Below, piece after piece: positions 1-11,645 of a DNA stretch of 64,000 bases. The position numbers and the translations under genes are program-made. Positions within the stretch are counted from its first letter, which is position 1; the number at the start of each line of letters is the position of its first letter. Origin of the DNA: Sphaerulina vaccinii (taxonomy: Eukaryota; Ascomycota; Dothideomycetes; Mycosphaerellales; Mycosphaerellaceae); the NCBI GenBank assembly GCA_022570795.1, contig JAKUDP010000011.1, positions 1,550,001-1,614,000 of the forward strand, read 5' to 3'. The notes under the pieces were generated by a model. That model was not told the DNA's origin and ran no database searches. It saw nothing but the letters and a program-made list of their open reading frames with translations.

Positions 1-3000
1 GATCACAGGTACATTCGTCTCGATACACACATCACGGCACGGTTGTTTGCAGTCTCACACACGGCTCTGCTTAGCCGCCACGCTTTGTTCTTGTCCATCC
101 AGGCGTTTCACCATGCTCGCAAGCATTGTTCACTACGTATTGGCCATGCGGCATTGGACCCAGCATCCCTCGCCGATGAGCCATGCTATCAAGAAGGCAA
201 GACATGGACTACACGTCCTTTCTTTGTCCCACTGCCTCACCCGTCCATTCTTTCGGCACGCTGAGGAGAGAGGGTGCATCGTTAGACGGACGCATCGGCA
301 CGACAGGCTGTGTACACATGGCAACACATTCCTGATGCACGTCGACCATTTCGCACATGGTGTACACGTTCCCGGTACCACGCTCTCAACACGTGAGCGT
401 GCTGACTCAGTTCTGCACTCGCCGGAGAAAAGATCGACATATGCAGAGTCTGTGGTGTCGTTGTCCGATCATTTCTACTTAACGAGTCTAACGAGTAGAT
501 TGATGATTGACGCTATAGCAAACGTATTACCATTGCCTATTCGCAACATGGCTAACTTGAACATAACAGGCCCGACATTCAATTAAACACATGGCAAAGT
601 CTGGCCTGATCAAATTTTGCGATGACCTATTCCGCCCGCTTTATTGCACCTCCGGCGCTGCAGAAGCAAGTAGCTTTTCGTCGATGTAACCTCAGATGTC
701 CTTGGACGTTTCGGGCAAAGCCAAGCGGTTTCTCACACAAAGAATCGCGATGAACTTTGTGATGAAAGCATCCTTTCGAACGGTCGACCCAAAACGAACG
801 ACATGATATGAAGCATGAGCACCTCGTGGCACACACGTTGGACGATTGAACACGATTCGGCAAACAAACGACTCGGCTGCAATCAAGCTTGAGCATGCAT
901 GATCTCGACTTTTGTCACGGGCTTTTTAACCTTTAGCCTTTGCAGGCTGGCGGCCACGTGGAACAGGCACTTTGCACGATGCTGGGCGTCGTGTGGCGCG
1001 CTGGAAGCCGTCAACTCTGCATATTCTGTGTTTGGTTGATCGGAGTGCCTTGCCTTGACTCCACATTCAACCGCTGCTTCGACCGAGTTCTGCTTTCCGG
1101 TCAGCATCGCAGTCCGTGGTTGTGTGATATCGTGACTGTCTGGCTTTGCAGCGCATTGTAGAGAAGTAAGGCTACTGGCCGAGATATCCGCGTGGTTGCA
1201 TGATCGACACGCTAGAAGGTCATTCGAATCTCCTGATAGCCTTCTGGAGTGTGAGCCACATTTCTGATATAGATCGTCCTTATGTAATGGATCGATCCAG
1301 TATCGATTGCGACGGACACAAGCCAACGGGACTTAAGCAGCCACATTGACGATTACTGAACGTGAAGTCGACCATTCGAGCCGCCAAGCACCATCGTATT
1401 AGTCCTTTGGGAAGGTGATGTCTGCCTTCGTCTGCTGCTTTCATCTGTCCGATATCGCCCAACCTATGTTGCGCCTCAAACAGCCTTGGACACAAGTATC
1501 GGGATCTCTTCGGAAACTGATGGACGCCTGCTATCAGGATTGAGGAAGGAAGTGTCACGACATGTAGGGCCTGCAGAAAGGCGCTTGCGCCGAGGTACAG
1601 ATCCCTACGACCTCGTGTTTCTTGCGATTGACCTGCAGTGCGCTGCGTCAAGCATGCGTCTCTCACCCTATCGAGGCTATTCGATGTCACTGCGAGTGTG
1701 GATAGCTCCTGGACCAGGTGAACACCGCAGCATGACTCGCGTGCGAGGATGTCCGCAAGACTGCATGTGAGAGTGGGAGCACAACTCAGAGGCCACCACA
1801 CTGGTATCCGCTCGGAGATTTCTTTTCTGTGATGCCTCGTGCGATGCGAGCTCGTGGCGGTTGGAACACACAGGCTGCCCGCTTGGCATAGGATGCAAAT
1901 CAGCCAAAAATAGTGAAACACACGCGGCAAGTTTTCTGGAGCAGGATCTTACAGTCATCAAGCCACCACTAGCCTTGCCCAACGGGTGTCCGGAATATGC
2001 CTGCTGCGGCGGCGGGAGTTGCTGGATTCTCTTTGGCAGAAGTCCATGCCACTGGCATCATTTGTCGTGCTGCATGTCTGGCTGCCTTTCCAACTCCTTT
2101 CTCTTCACGCAATGAATCCATGCGACGAAGGCAAGGACAGGCAATGCTGGCGCCATGCTGCCACGCTCTTGGGTGACAGTGAAAGTGAGCCACTTGGCAC
2201 CGGATTTCCTAACAAAGTGACCCACTTTCTCTGTCACCCAAGAGCCACGGTGCAAACAGACAGGCATCGGAGGCAGGAGGTGCATCGCCTAAGGACTAGC
2301 AGGCGAGTGGCTTGCAGTCTATTCGACATCGGCTTTTTATGCCACGTGTCTGTGGACGCGCTACGAGAAGCCAAGGAAAGACCTTAACCAGACGGCTGCT
2401 TCGCTCACGAGCGACTATACCCAGAGGGGCAGGTCGTTAGGCACAGTGTGGATCCTGATTGTGGACTTTGCCTGCTGACACCCCAGCTCAGATGCCATCA
2501 TCCTGCACGATGCCGAGTCGCAGATAGAATGGAGCCGTGAGATTCTTCCCATGTCCGCCACGTGGTGGTTGTTGCACAAGGCATACAGAACTTGGTTGAT
2601 GAAATATCAGGCCTGAACTTGTCGCTCACGCCTGCGCTGCACGGCGACTCTCTCTCGAACTGGCCGGACCAGTAATTCTTGTACGACTTCGACTGTTCTG
2701 CCCACATACAGCATAGTGACCGGCAAATACGGATCTCGCCATCTGCCCAAGCCTATGCTTGTACCACGACACTATATGCGAGCTGCCGTGAACCATGGAA
2801 CTCTTGATGACACGCAGGAAACGGAATGTTCGCGATGCTACAAACAGACCACCATCACCGGAGGGAAGCGAGGTCAACGCGATGTGTCTGCGGGAATGCG
2901 AAGAAGAGAACTTGTCTTCACCGCCGGCCCGTACACGGACCGACAGAGAAGAGAACTTCCGAACCAACCCAGCAGGCCACGAGGCCAGATGAACCGGTAC

Positions 3001-5575
3001 TGCGAAACGTCTTCACAAGCTGACCGTGGTTTGGGCGAGGGTAAAGATATCCATATGGCAAGCGGTGTCCACGAAATACACTACTAATTTGCACTATTGC
3101 CATATCAAGAGGCTACAAGGCGGGGACGAAAAGCTCGCGAGCTTCTGCCCTCCTTGCAACAACGTTGATCTTCAGACTGCATCCTCGAAATGATTGTAGA
3201 ATCAGCTGATGTTCAGAATGTTCAGAACAATATGCGCGATAGACGAGGAAGCTGATCACTACCAGCCTCTGACTAGCGCTTGCGAGCCGACCAACAGAGA
3301 AGCTTCATGCTGATCTGATAACAAGCTGCAGCACACACATGTGAAGCAAGCACGCGTCGAAGCGAGGCATTTCTCAGCTCCTGCTCGTGGCCGCCGTCAA
3401 AAAGAGTCAATCTCAAATGCGAAGCTCGCTACCGCTCAACCTTCTTGTTCCTTTGAACACGGCTTTTCGATCTCGTTTCAGTATGCAATCACCCAGCACC
3501 ACTGAACAGTCCTCCATTTTCTCCGCCTGTCCACCACTGTCACTCACACAATACTCCAGCAGGCAGAACTCTCAATGGACGAGCACCATTTAGCTGCATG
3601 AACCGCCCTTGCCGACCATCCATCGTCAAACGAGCTGAGGACAGACTTCTCGAACAACAAGTGAAGTACAGAGTGCGCACCTCTAATATGAATGCTGGCC
3701 AATCAAGATCGCTTCCGCCGCTGGGTAGGGCTATCGACTAGCAGTGGAGATCCACCGTGTATTGAGGATGAGCTCTTATGTCCACCGTCAAACCCACTAT
3801 GTACATACCATGGACATAAGACAGTCTGCTCGCTTAGGCCTGGTATGGACCCACTTTTGCGAGTCTTACGGCGGATAACAGGTCGGCGGCGAGGTTATTA
3901 TCCGTAATGAACGCCTTCAGAGCTGTGGACACAAGCTCGCGATTCCAGAGGGCGGTGGACATAGAGTATATACGCGAGTGGACACTGTGTGTGTATTTAG
4001 AACTCCATCCCTACTATCGACGTACTCGCGATTGCTGGGATGTCAATCTTGCAGCCTATCAACAAGGTGATACGCAGGCTCCCCTTAACGGCACAGGTCT
4101 CAGAACAGCGGGCATCAGCGCGATATGAGCCATATCAGTGCAACACTCCGTACGCTATGAAGCAGCGTCTGCCAAGTTGCAGTACAGTGCAAGCACACGT
4201 GCAAGTGTCGGAGTCCGAGCTCACTTGTACTTATGGACAGCTACGTCAATCTTCTGCTTCTCTTCACTAGTTCCATGCATGCTCCTCTGGCAACGACTGA
4301 AACTTGGCAAAGACGCTCACGATCCTGTTTGCAACAGCCGCAGAATCTGATCTGTCAGCAGATGTCGATCTTGAGCCAGAATGGAAGAAAGAATACGATG
4401 GCAAAATGAAGTATAGCCCTGCTGATCACTACTGGCGACAATGGCAAGAAGTCGTGGAATGCTTTGACGACAAGCACTACCACTACACCGGTGTCTGAAT
4501 GATGACCTGTAATCAAAGTTGAACAGACTTTGCGTGGTTTGACTCAGGCTAGCAGCTTAAGGCATATGCAGATACGACTCTGCATCCATGACTTCACCTG
4601 TCAGTACAAGTATAACTTTACATTCCCATCACATGCGCTGTGCTCTGGTAGTCCAGGTATAGTGAGTCAAGGCAGCATTACAACGACGAGCTCTACACCG
4701 CTCATATATGAAAGTTCGGCAATGGTAATATGCGGATGCGCTTCTGCACCAAACAGCCTCTACCATATACTGCAAAGGTATTGAATGCACAATCTACTCT
4801 TCAATACTCGGCCATATGGACCACGAGGATGCCCCTTGTCTCCATCATTGGCGCGGCACCCTGTGCACATCTGGCCATAACTCCGTCTTGAGTGACATTC
4901 GTCGGAGAGTGTCAGATGTGGCTCGGCTTTGCTCAGAGATACAAGCCAGCGCAGAGACGCATAGTGCTCAGGGGCTGTGAACGATTCACACAGTCAGCTT
5001 GAGTGTTTTCTGAGCTCGGCTTCAAATGGAGCGCGAAGTCTTGTCGGCGTCCTAGGTTCTGGAGGAGCACGCTGGCTTTGCAGCATTGCGTCCAAGCTTG
5101 CCCAGCAACGTCGTCGCATTTTAGCTGCTGCCTTCGCGTTTGTAGCCACTACGTCGGCCATTCTCTCCGCCAGAAGTCACTTGTAGGTGAGCCGGACAAT
5201 TCTAGACATGACAAGGCTCCAGCCATCGACTTGCATGCTCACAGAGCAAGCGACATTTTGAACACTAAGTAAGCAAACTTATCGTTACTACTGATCCTCG
5301 AAATGGGCGTAGTCACAAGGACATGTCACTAGTGCTGTACTTCTCGGTGTTGCGCCAGGGTACTGAGTGCAGACAACACTCAACGCATTGGACAAGTGAA
5401 GCTAGCAGAGAGGTTGCGGAGATCTAATCCGAGCATCGCTCGACTCAGCGCTTACTCTTCCTCTGACGTACAAGTTCATTTGACAATACCACAAGATCAG
5501 ACTACAAAGCGCACTGGACCACAGCGGTCATACAGAGCCCTCACCCAACCTAACGACGCTTTGCCGGTTTTCTAC
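1..5575. other. Gene-poor region
   Basis: Only short overlapping frames are seen, on both strands, and none has a recognisable domain or codon pattern. The longest (47-586, +, 179 aa) is low in hydrophobic structure and overlaps an opposite-strand frame. A short frame at 4304-4498 (+) ends in an acidic, aromatic-rich peptide that could be a terminal exon, but no partner exon was found. The only clear structure is the hairpin at 2165-2245. This stretch could be intergenic DNA or old transposon debris too decayed to read. Confidence 0.5.
2165..2245. repeat. Imperfect 31-bp inverted repeat (hairpin)
   Basis: Two 31-nt arms (2165-2195 and 2215-2245) are reverse complements with about three mismatches, separated by a 19-nt loop. 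The outer 15 bp, starting GCTCTTGGGTGACAG, pair perfectly. There is no poly-T tract and no adjacent gene. It could be a foldback element, a MITE remnant or a small-RNA hairpin. The sequence shows the structure only, not a function. Confidence 0.8.
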
Positions 5576-6061
5576 ATGGACGCGCGTGCCACGACGCTCT
5601 GCAACATGGCCACCATCCAGGACGACGACGATGCCTTGACGCGCTGCTATCTTCTTGACATCATTCCTGGAGAACTGCGCAACAGGATCTACGAGTTTGC
5701 ATTCCCACCAGAGACCTCCGTCTCAGTGACACTCGCAGGTATCCCTGAGCCTGGATTGCTATCTACCTGCAAACAGATCAGGAAGGAGGCAGTACCGATC
5801 TTCTACAGCGACAGCCACTTCGAGCTCGGCACGCCCGGTCACAACTCAGTACTCTCCTTAGAGTGGAGAGAAGCAGAAGTTCGACTCGAGCGCCAACTTG
5901 GAGTGACACTGAAGAGCAGTATTCGGCGTCCAATGCCATTTGTGACGAGGAGGAAGATGAAGAAGACAAAAACCATCGGCTGCGGCATGGGACGTGGTCT
6001 AACTCTACGGGATCTCGCTCTCCGTGAGACATGGCCCTCCAAACCACGAAGGAAGAAATGA
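5576..6061 (+). CDS. 2EXR/F-box-like protein, short
   Basis: The frame encodes the pattern of the large fungal 2EXR/F-box-like family: an LLDIIPGELRNRIYEFAF helix near the N-terminus, then LLSTCKQIRKEAVPIFYSDS about 35 residues later. The product is about 161 aa from the Met at 5576. The frame is open upstream to 5396, and 5606 is an alternative Met. Family members are usually 200-350 aa, and the lysine/arginine-rich tail does not look like the family, so the gene may be truncated or have an unrecognised intron. Proteins of this family are common in Dothideomycetes and mostly uncharacterised; some are presumed adaptor proteins. Function here is not inferred further. Confidence 0.55.
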   Translation: MDARATTLCNMATIQDDDDALTRCYLLDIIPGELRNRIYEFAFPPETSVSVTLAGIPEPGLLSTCKQIRKEAVPIFYSDSHFELGTPGHNSVLSLEWREAEVRLERQLGVTLKSSIRRPMPFVTRRKMKKTKTIGCGMGRGLTLRDLALRETWPSKPRRKK

Positions 6062-6278
6062 GTGGTTCGTGGCGGGGCCTGTATTATCGAAGAATTCGAA
6101 AGGACGTGTAACGAGAGTTTCGTGCGACACACGATACTGCACTACGTGAAGGTTGGGGATGCCTGCATACTACTCCTCCTCGGTCGGCTTCCAGACGTGA
6201 GCACAAGCTGGAGTGATATCAAGGAGTAGCGATGAGCTTTGTCTGAAATTGTCTCACTGAGCTTCTTCGAGTATGCCT

Positions 6279-7752
6279 CTAAGCATAGAAGACTGGCAAC
6301 ACCCAACTCGGCCACTTCTTCCTCCTGAAGTGCATCTCGGACAGCGACCGGAAAGCTTTCTCCCTACTCGAATAGTCCAGGACATCTCTTTCCCCACTAC
6401 TCTTCATCGCATAGGCCTTTAGCGCAAACAAAGGAAACTTCTCTCTCTGCTTCTCTTCCATTCTATCCTCCCACACGTCCCTCGTCTTCGCGTCGTCGAA
6501 CTCAAATGTACATCCAATGACTTGATACAATTTGGAAACCTCACATAAGCTCTCAGACTGGGCATTCTTATCCCAGACGATCTTGCTGTCCCAAGGTAAG
6601 CGCCTCAGCTTTTGGGCGGAGCGTACATATGTTCCGAAACTGTGACAGACAGAGAGATGGCGGTTCGCATGTACGATCCCTGATGTTCCGAGTGCTGTGT
6701 GGACGATTATTCGGTTGACTACAATGTCCACGGGAACTTCATCGACGAGGGCATCTTGAGCAAGCCGCGGCAGGGCGGAGTAGAACGTCAGACGTTTCGC
6801 TGGCGTTAGAATAAGGAAGGTGAGGAGTCCTGTAACAGGGGCTGAGGTTGCGACTTGCCAGCCGGGGGCTGGAGAGGTTTCTGCAGGGCCGATGATGGAT
6901 GGGCGAACGATGAGGAGCTTGGATGTCTTGTTCCTGTCGCACGATGAGTCTTCTGATATGGAATTGGTCCTGCTGGAAGATATGGATATACAAGATACGA
7001 TTGGCTCTTTCTCGTTGTCGACATCATCCTCGCTCTGGAACCGATTCATCAGAAGCCTCTCAGTCAGATGTTTGGCGTAAGCGTAGGCGAATGGGAAAGG
7101 CGTCGACTCGTACTGCGGTGTGGTGCCATGTTCTTGTAAGTATGACCATTCTGACTCAGTATCCAGTCATAAATCGTCTTCGTCTCGTAGAGAGTGTATC
7201 CGTTCTCCGATGAAGGGTACTGCTGTTGGGTCGAGGTAGTGCAGATAGGCGTTGGCATAGGAGGTGGAGATGTAGACAAATCTTTCGAGTGACGTGCACT
7301 CCAGTGCGAACTCAGCAGTATTGAGAGTTCCTTGTATGATGATAGGTGCAAGTCGAGAGAGGCTGTGCTTCAGATTGATCGACGAGGCCGCATGTATCAC
7401 CACATTGAGACTCGACTGGAGCTCCACCACAGTGGCTTCATCGAGGCCAAGGTTCTTCTTACACACGTCGCCATCGACAACGTGGATCCTGGAGTCTCTG
7501 CAAAGCATGTCTGCAATTCGAGGAGGTAAAGTCTTCTGCCAGACTTGATGCAATCGACTGCAATGGAAATGTCAGCACTCATCTGTAATAGTAGCGAATT
7601 TCTGTGGTGGCCTACCTTTCTCCACCACGACAGAGCAATATCAGTCTGGGGCATTGTGTTGATGTGATGATCTGGCACACAAGGGCAGTGCCGCGAAAGC
7701 CTGAGCCTCCTGTCAGGAAGATCACGTCGTCTGTAACCATGTCGGCGTCCAT
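6279..7752 (-). pseudogene. Fatty-acyl-CoA-reductase-like gene with in-frame TGA
   Basis: Two exons: 7752-7616 and 7557-6279, with a 58-bp intron. The N-terminus has the Rossmann motif FLTGGSGFRGTAL. The middle has VIHAASSINL and RFVYISTSYANAYL, followed by the catalytic-type YAYAK of extended short-chain dehydrogenases. This matches the NAD-binding 4 (male sterility) domain of fatty acyl-CoA reductases, which reduce acyl-CoA to aldehyde or alcohol. The frame is continuous for about 471 codons apart from one TGA at 7169-7167 (codon 176). The flanking residues on both sides fit the family, so an intron there is unlikely. CGA to TGA by one C-to-T change would explain it. As it stands the product would lose the YxxxK active site. 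A C-terminal FAR domain is not obvious. Confidence 0.7.
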
Positions 7753-8347
7753 CGCTGTAGTGGCCTTCACGATGAGAGATGTCTATGAGTTGTAGATGTT
7801 TGCGATCGAAAGTTCCCAAGTAGGTAGCGTATGGTGGATGGCGAGAATGAGTATCACTGCTGACAGCCAGCAAAGCCTCCCCGGGTTATAAGACACCACG
7901 ATCTCGAGACTGAGTCCATGCCAGCAAGACTGACACAACGGGCTCAGCGAGAGGCTTGCGCTCGACAGAGCCTAGTGCGAGACGCATGTCTGATCATCGC
8001 GTGGCTTCCACGTGGTCCAGATGGTGGTGGCTGCGATATGAATGCCAATCATCTTGGTCAGTGTTTGGCCTGAGTCCGTGCTGCGCCGCTAGTCTGTGGT
8101 CACTGGTGACCATGGACGATCTGGCTTGCGTATGAATTCAAGATACTTTCTGAAGGCTTTTCAGTCTCAACGCTGATGTGCAGCAGCTGGCAGGAAGATG
8201 TTCAGCTCCACGAAATGATGTTCATCGGTCGTTCCGGACGCCTTTTGTGCATAGGACGTCGGCTAGATAGTCCCTAGTAAGCAGACACTCGAGTCGTTTA
8301 GACAGATTAGGTATGTGCAACGGCACGGTGAGCGATAAGAAGCTCTT
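7753..8347. other. Intergenic stretch
   Basis: No convincing coding frame was found. The left end is the probable promoter of the reductase-like gene on the minus strand. The right part lies where the missing C-terminal coding region of the DUF6536 gene would be expected, but no homologous reading frame could be read there in any of the three minus frames. Confidence 0.4.
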
Positions 8348-10245
8348 CTAGAAAGGCAGCGAGAGCCAGTATGTAGACCGCTGCTGGCCTCGAGGATCCG
8401 ACACGCGAAGACCTTTCTTGTGCAGATAGTATCGTGACCACTCTGCCGCCGATAGCATGGCTGTGACCAGTTCATTGTACATGAAGTACAGGAACGAACA
8501 GATGATCTGAGGAATGTTGACGAGTAGCACTGCACCAATGAGCCCGCTTGCCCCCTCTTTGGGAAACTGAATACCATATCCGTTGTCGTGAAATTGAATG
8601 AAGTTTCTTGCATCAAGACTTCCGAAGCCGCGTGATAGTGGAGGGCCAGCTTGCTTCGAGGACGAGAGTAGCCGTGACGCTGCCAAACCCAGAAGTCCTG
8701 ACGCAATTCCGAGGAACAAAAGCCAGCAAGTTACAGCGAGAGACCAGTTGAGCAAGCCTGTGGCTGCATACCATCGCTGTTGCTTCGCACCTTTCGTGTT
8801 CTCAACTGGAGTTGAGTAGATTCGACGGCCAAGTTTGCTGACATCGACTCTGCTAATCATACATAGTCCTCTACTTGTAGGATCGGGATCGTCCAAGAAT
8901 GACGACACGGCATCGCCGACAGTGATAAGAAGATCATGTCTGTGGGCGAACAAGGTCCAGAGGATTGCGACTGCTTTTAGCACATTTGCCAGGATGACCA
9001 CTGCCAGCAACTGAAGAGAGTAGTGAAGCTTGCAGAATCCAGGTGTCTCCATGGACAGACAGTAGTCGATAGTATAATTGTGCACTCGGGTACACTTTCA
9101 TCGCTTGGGACCGTCAGGTTGCGAACGATCGTCCAGTTCGCGGGATCGATCCTGCCCGGTACACAGATTTCGATTGCCTGATTCCACGAACCGAGTCCCT
9201 GATTCCACGAACACATCCATGTCCAAGGGGGGCTGTTCAGTCTCCTTGTATGATCCAACAGTCTGATAAGTGATCGTTGGCACGTCAGACCTGTTTTCGA
9301 GATTGCTTGAGATCAGCAGAAGAGGTCCTCGGCTGTCAAGGAAGTTGGTATCGTACGCTGAGATGCACTCTGCGTTTGTCAGTTTCTGAATCGCTATGCT
9401 CGACTTGTCGTTCACTCTCTGCGGAAAGTCATGGAAGTCTGCGATGTGGGCATCATGACCACTGATGTCTCCATCGAGCCAGGATTCGATTTTCGTCCTA
9501 TTAGACTCCGCATTGAGGAAGTGTGATTTTGCAAGAGCAACGCCTAGCCACATTGAAAGTCAGCGAGCAGCGGCACGATGGGCTCAGCGAACAAGTACGT
9601 ACCGTAAGGACTTGAGCTGCTGGTCTTGAATACAATAGAATTGTAGACGAAATGCAATGGTACGCTGGACAACGCCAATAGCCACCACAGCCATATTCGT
9701 CGCGTAGACACTCTCCCAAACACATTTCTGAAGCTCGGGACGCCAATGTCCACCCAGTCTCCTTGTTTGTGTGCATGTTCGACCTCAGCTCGCGTAGGAC
9801 CTGCCAGGCATTGCATGGTATAATTTGATGCTGCGAGTAATGAAGAGCTCAAAACATTGATGAGAAGGTGTACGCCAGTAGACCATTTGTTGACAACACT
9901 GCAAGAGCCTTCGTAGATTGTGCCAATACCGACTTCGTTTGGCCATCTATTTGCCGCAGTGATTGCAAAAGCACTGTTTAGTAGAAGCACTGCTATGGCC
10001 ACTGAGGCAGCGCTAGCGACACCCACACGCCAACCGTGGACTCTACGCCGCGAAACAGCAGAAGCTATGGGCGCTGGAAATAGCAAGGTTTGCATGTCGG
10101 TGTGTCCATGGTGTCCAGTTGCCTCATTGCCGTCGTCAAGCAGAGATTGCGAGGAGGCATTCGTCGCAGAGACCATATCGTAGCAAGACCCAGGCAGACT
10201 CAGATTGCTGCTAGTACAGAAGTCAGTGAGTTGTCGAGTACTCAT
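8348..10245 (-). pseudogene. DUF6536 multi-pass membrane protein, frame-disrupted and C-terminally short
   Basis: Exon 1 (10245-9603) encodes HGWRVGVASAAS, a TM helix and GIGTIYEGSCSVVNKWSTG, hallmarks of the fungal DUF6536 membrane family. A 59-bp intron (9602-9544) leads to exon 2. Family-like sequence continues with CISAYDTNFLDSRGPLLLIS, then moves to a second frame (PPWTWMCSWNQGLG to ANWTIVRN) at a run of six C/G near 9232. It returns to the first frame just before IDYCLSMETPGFCKLHYS. The first frame meets TGA in between. Exon 2 also carries a 21-bp direct duplication at 9177-9214. Further TM helices follow, and the frame stops at 8348 after STYWLSLPF, where relatives normally continue with more TM segments. 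The gene therefore looks decayed. The homopolymer break could be an assembly error, and an intron across the broken region cannot be fully excluded. Start chosen at Met 10245; 10251 and 10299 are alternatives. Confidence 0.6.
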
Positions 10246-11135
10246 GGTCATGCATACCGTGTCTCCATGCTTCGAAGTGCACACTGCGCACCTCACCACA
10301 ATGGTGCAATGTGAAAGATGAAAGTAAGGCTGAGGTCAGCAGCTGAGCAGCTCTCATGCATTTCGTCGAGCTGATGGGATCGTGGGCGGGGACTGTTGTA
10401 ACTGTTGTAAAAGGCAGGCGTTCCAACACGGTAGGACGAACGCTGACTGGCAGTGAATTGATCACTGCATCGTGGTATGCGCACAGTCGGTTCAAGAGCA
10501 AATAATGCCGCCCACGAGCAGCCGCCATAGCTCTGCTCGATGCCGCCACAGTATGCATCTCTTACTTTATTTAGCCAGTCTTGCGATGCTGAAGGCGCGC
10601 GCGTAGATGGCTTGAGGAGCCATTGCGCCTGCAAGGACGAAGCATGACGAGCTCACATTCGTGCTCTGATGCATGGTGAAGGTACCAAGGATTGAACCAA
10701 AAACTTGCTGGTGATGGACAAAGGAAGATGTCGATGTAGAGTAGTGGGAGCTGCGCATGCCAACAGTGCGACAGTGCGGATGTGGATGTGAAATATGCCA
10801 AGAAAGGCCTTAGCTAGCGCGATGTGATATGAAGCCAATCATTGCACCGCGACAGAAAACAGAGGAGATATAGTTAGAGCAGTAAGTAACAAGTTGTGGG
10901 GCAATGGTGTGTGATCCAACAGTATCTATCTATCTGTATGGTGTCACAAATCATTGGAGGCACTTTCACGGTGCTGCGGAAGCACCGTGTCTCGTTCTTT
11001 GCCATGCTCTCTATGACTATCACAGACTTCGCACATTATCTGCTTGCTTGGAAAGGTGCACAGTTGAGAGCGAAGAGTAGATTCACTGGCCGAGGATATG
11101 ACGCTTCCTTGGTCGAAACCACGATTGCTGTAGCT

Positions 11136-11603
11136 TCAACACTGCAGCTCTCGATGGCATGGCATGCGGCCAGGATGCCAGAGATGCCAGGAAATGCGCC
11201 ATGTCTCTGCAGATTTGCTAACTGACTGTAGTACCATAAGCGAGCATGTACTGCTAACATGTTCATGACCAGAGACCAGAGATGCGACGTAAGCTAGGAA
11301 TGTCAAACACAACGCATAGGGTTTCGGCGATCTCGTGATCTCACATCCTTGTGTCCAGTGTATCATTAATTCGTCTTGCATATCCTCAATTGGTTTAACT
11401 TCTTTTATAACAACAGCTGAGCGCTCCTCGGTATATTGAGCAGCCATAAAGGCTTGCTGCTCGAAGGCGCTCGATTCTTCTTGTTGTCGATCGACCCACT
11501 TAGTTGCGCTAGCAACACTCCACTTGGTGTCTGAAATTGGTGCATTGTTGAACAATTGCCGCATGAAATCTTGACTCGAACTTCGGGCTACTTCTATCAT
11601 CAC
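11136..11603 (-). CDS. Hypothetical protein with one membrane segment (uncertain)
   Basis: A 155-codon frame starts at Met 11603. Its first 100 residues look like real protein: acidic and glutamine-rich, then IHWTQGCEITRSPKPYALCLTFLAYVASLVSG, which includes one likely TM helix. After that the frame becomes unconvincing, so an intron is probable. A possible continuation in another frame (near 11215-11036, LAACHAIESCSVEATAIVVST) is seen but no splice pair was convincing. Not recognised as a known family. The gene may extend to about 10567 or be degraded. It is divergent from the gene starting at 11646. Confidence 0.3.
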   Translation of the reverse strand: MMIEVARSSSQDFMRQLFNNAPISDTKWSVASATKWVDRQQEESSAFEQQAFMAAQYTEERSAVVIKEVKPIEDMQDELMIHWTQGCEITRSPKPYALCLTFLAYVASLVSGHEHVSSTCSLMVLQSVSKSAETWRISWHLWHPGRMPCHRELQC

Positions 11604-11645
11604 ATCAACCCAAGCACATTGAAACTATCAGAAATTCATCAAGCC

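Noticed and set aside
47..586. 179-codon frame at the left end
   Set aside because: Overlaps an opposite-strand frame, lacks any domain, and its composition (His, Cys, Arg, Ser rich) looks like translated non-coding DNA.
3313..3321. ATCTGATAA site
   Set aside because: An exact SreA-type match, but in a gene-poor stretch with no iron gene nearby; about one match per window is expected by chance.
7102..7240. An intron removing the TGA of the reductase-like gene
   Set aside because: The only phase-compatible pair (GTACCC to a GAG acceptor, 66 bp) would delete conserved sequence (the E-x-I-x-x-L-type stretch), so a nonsense codon is the simpler reading.
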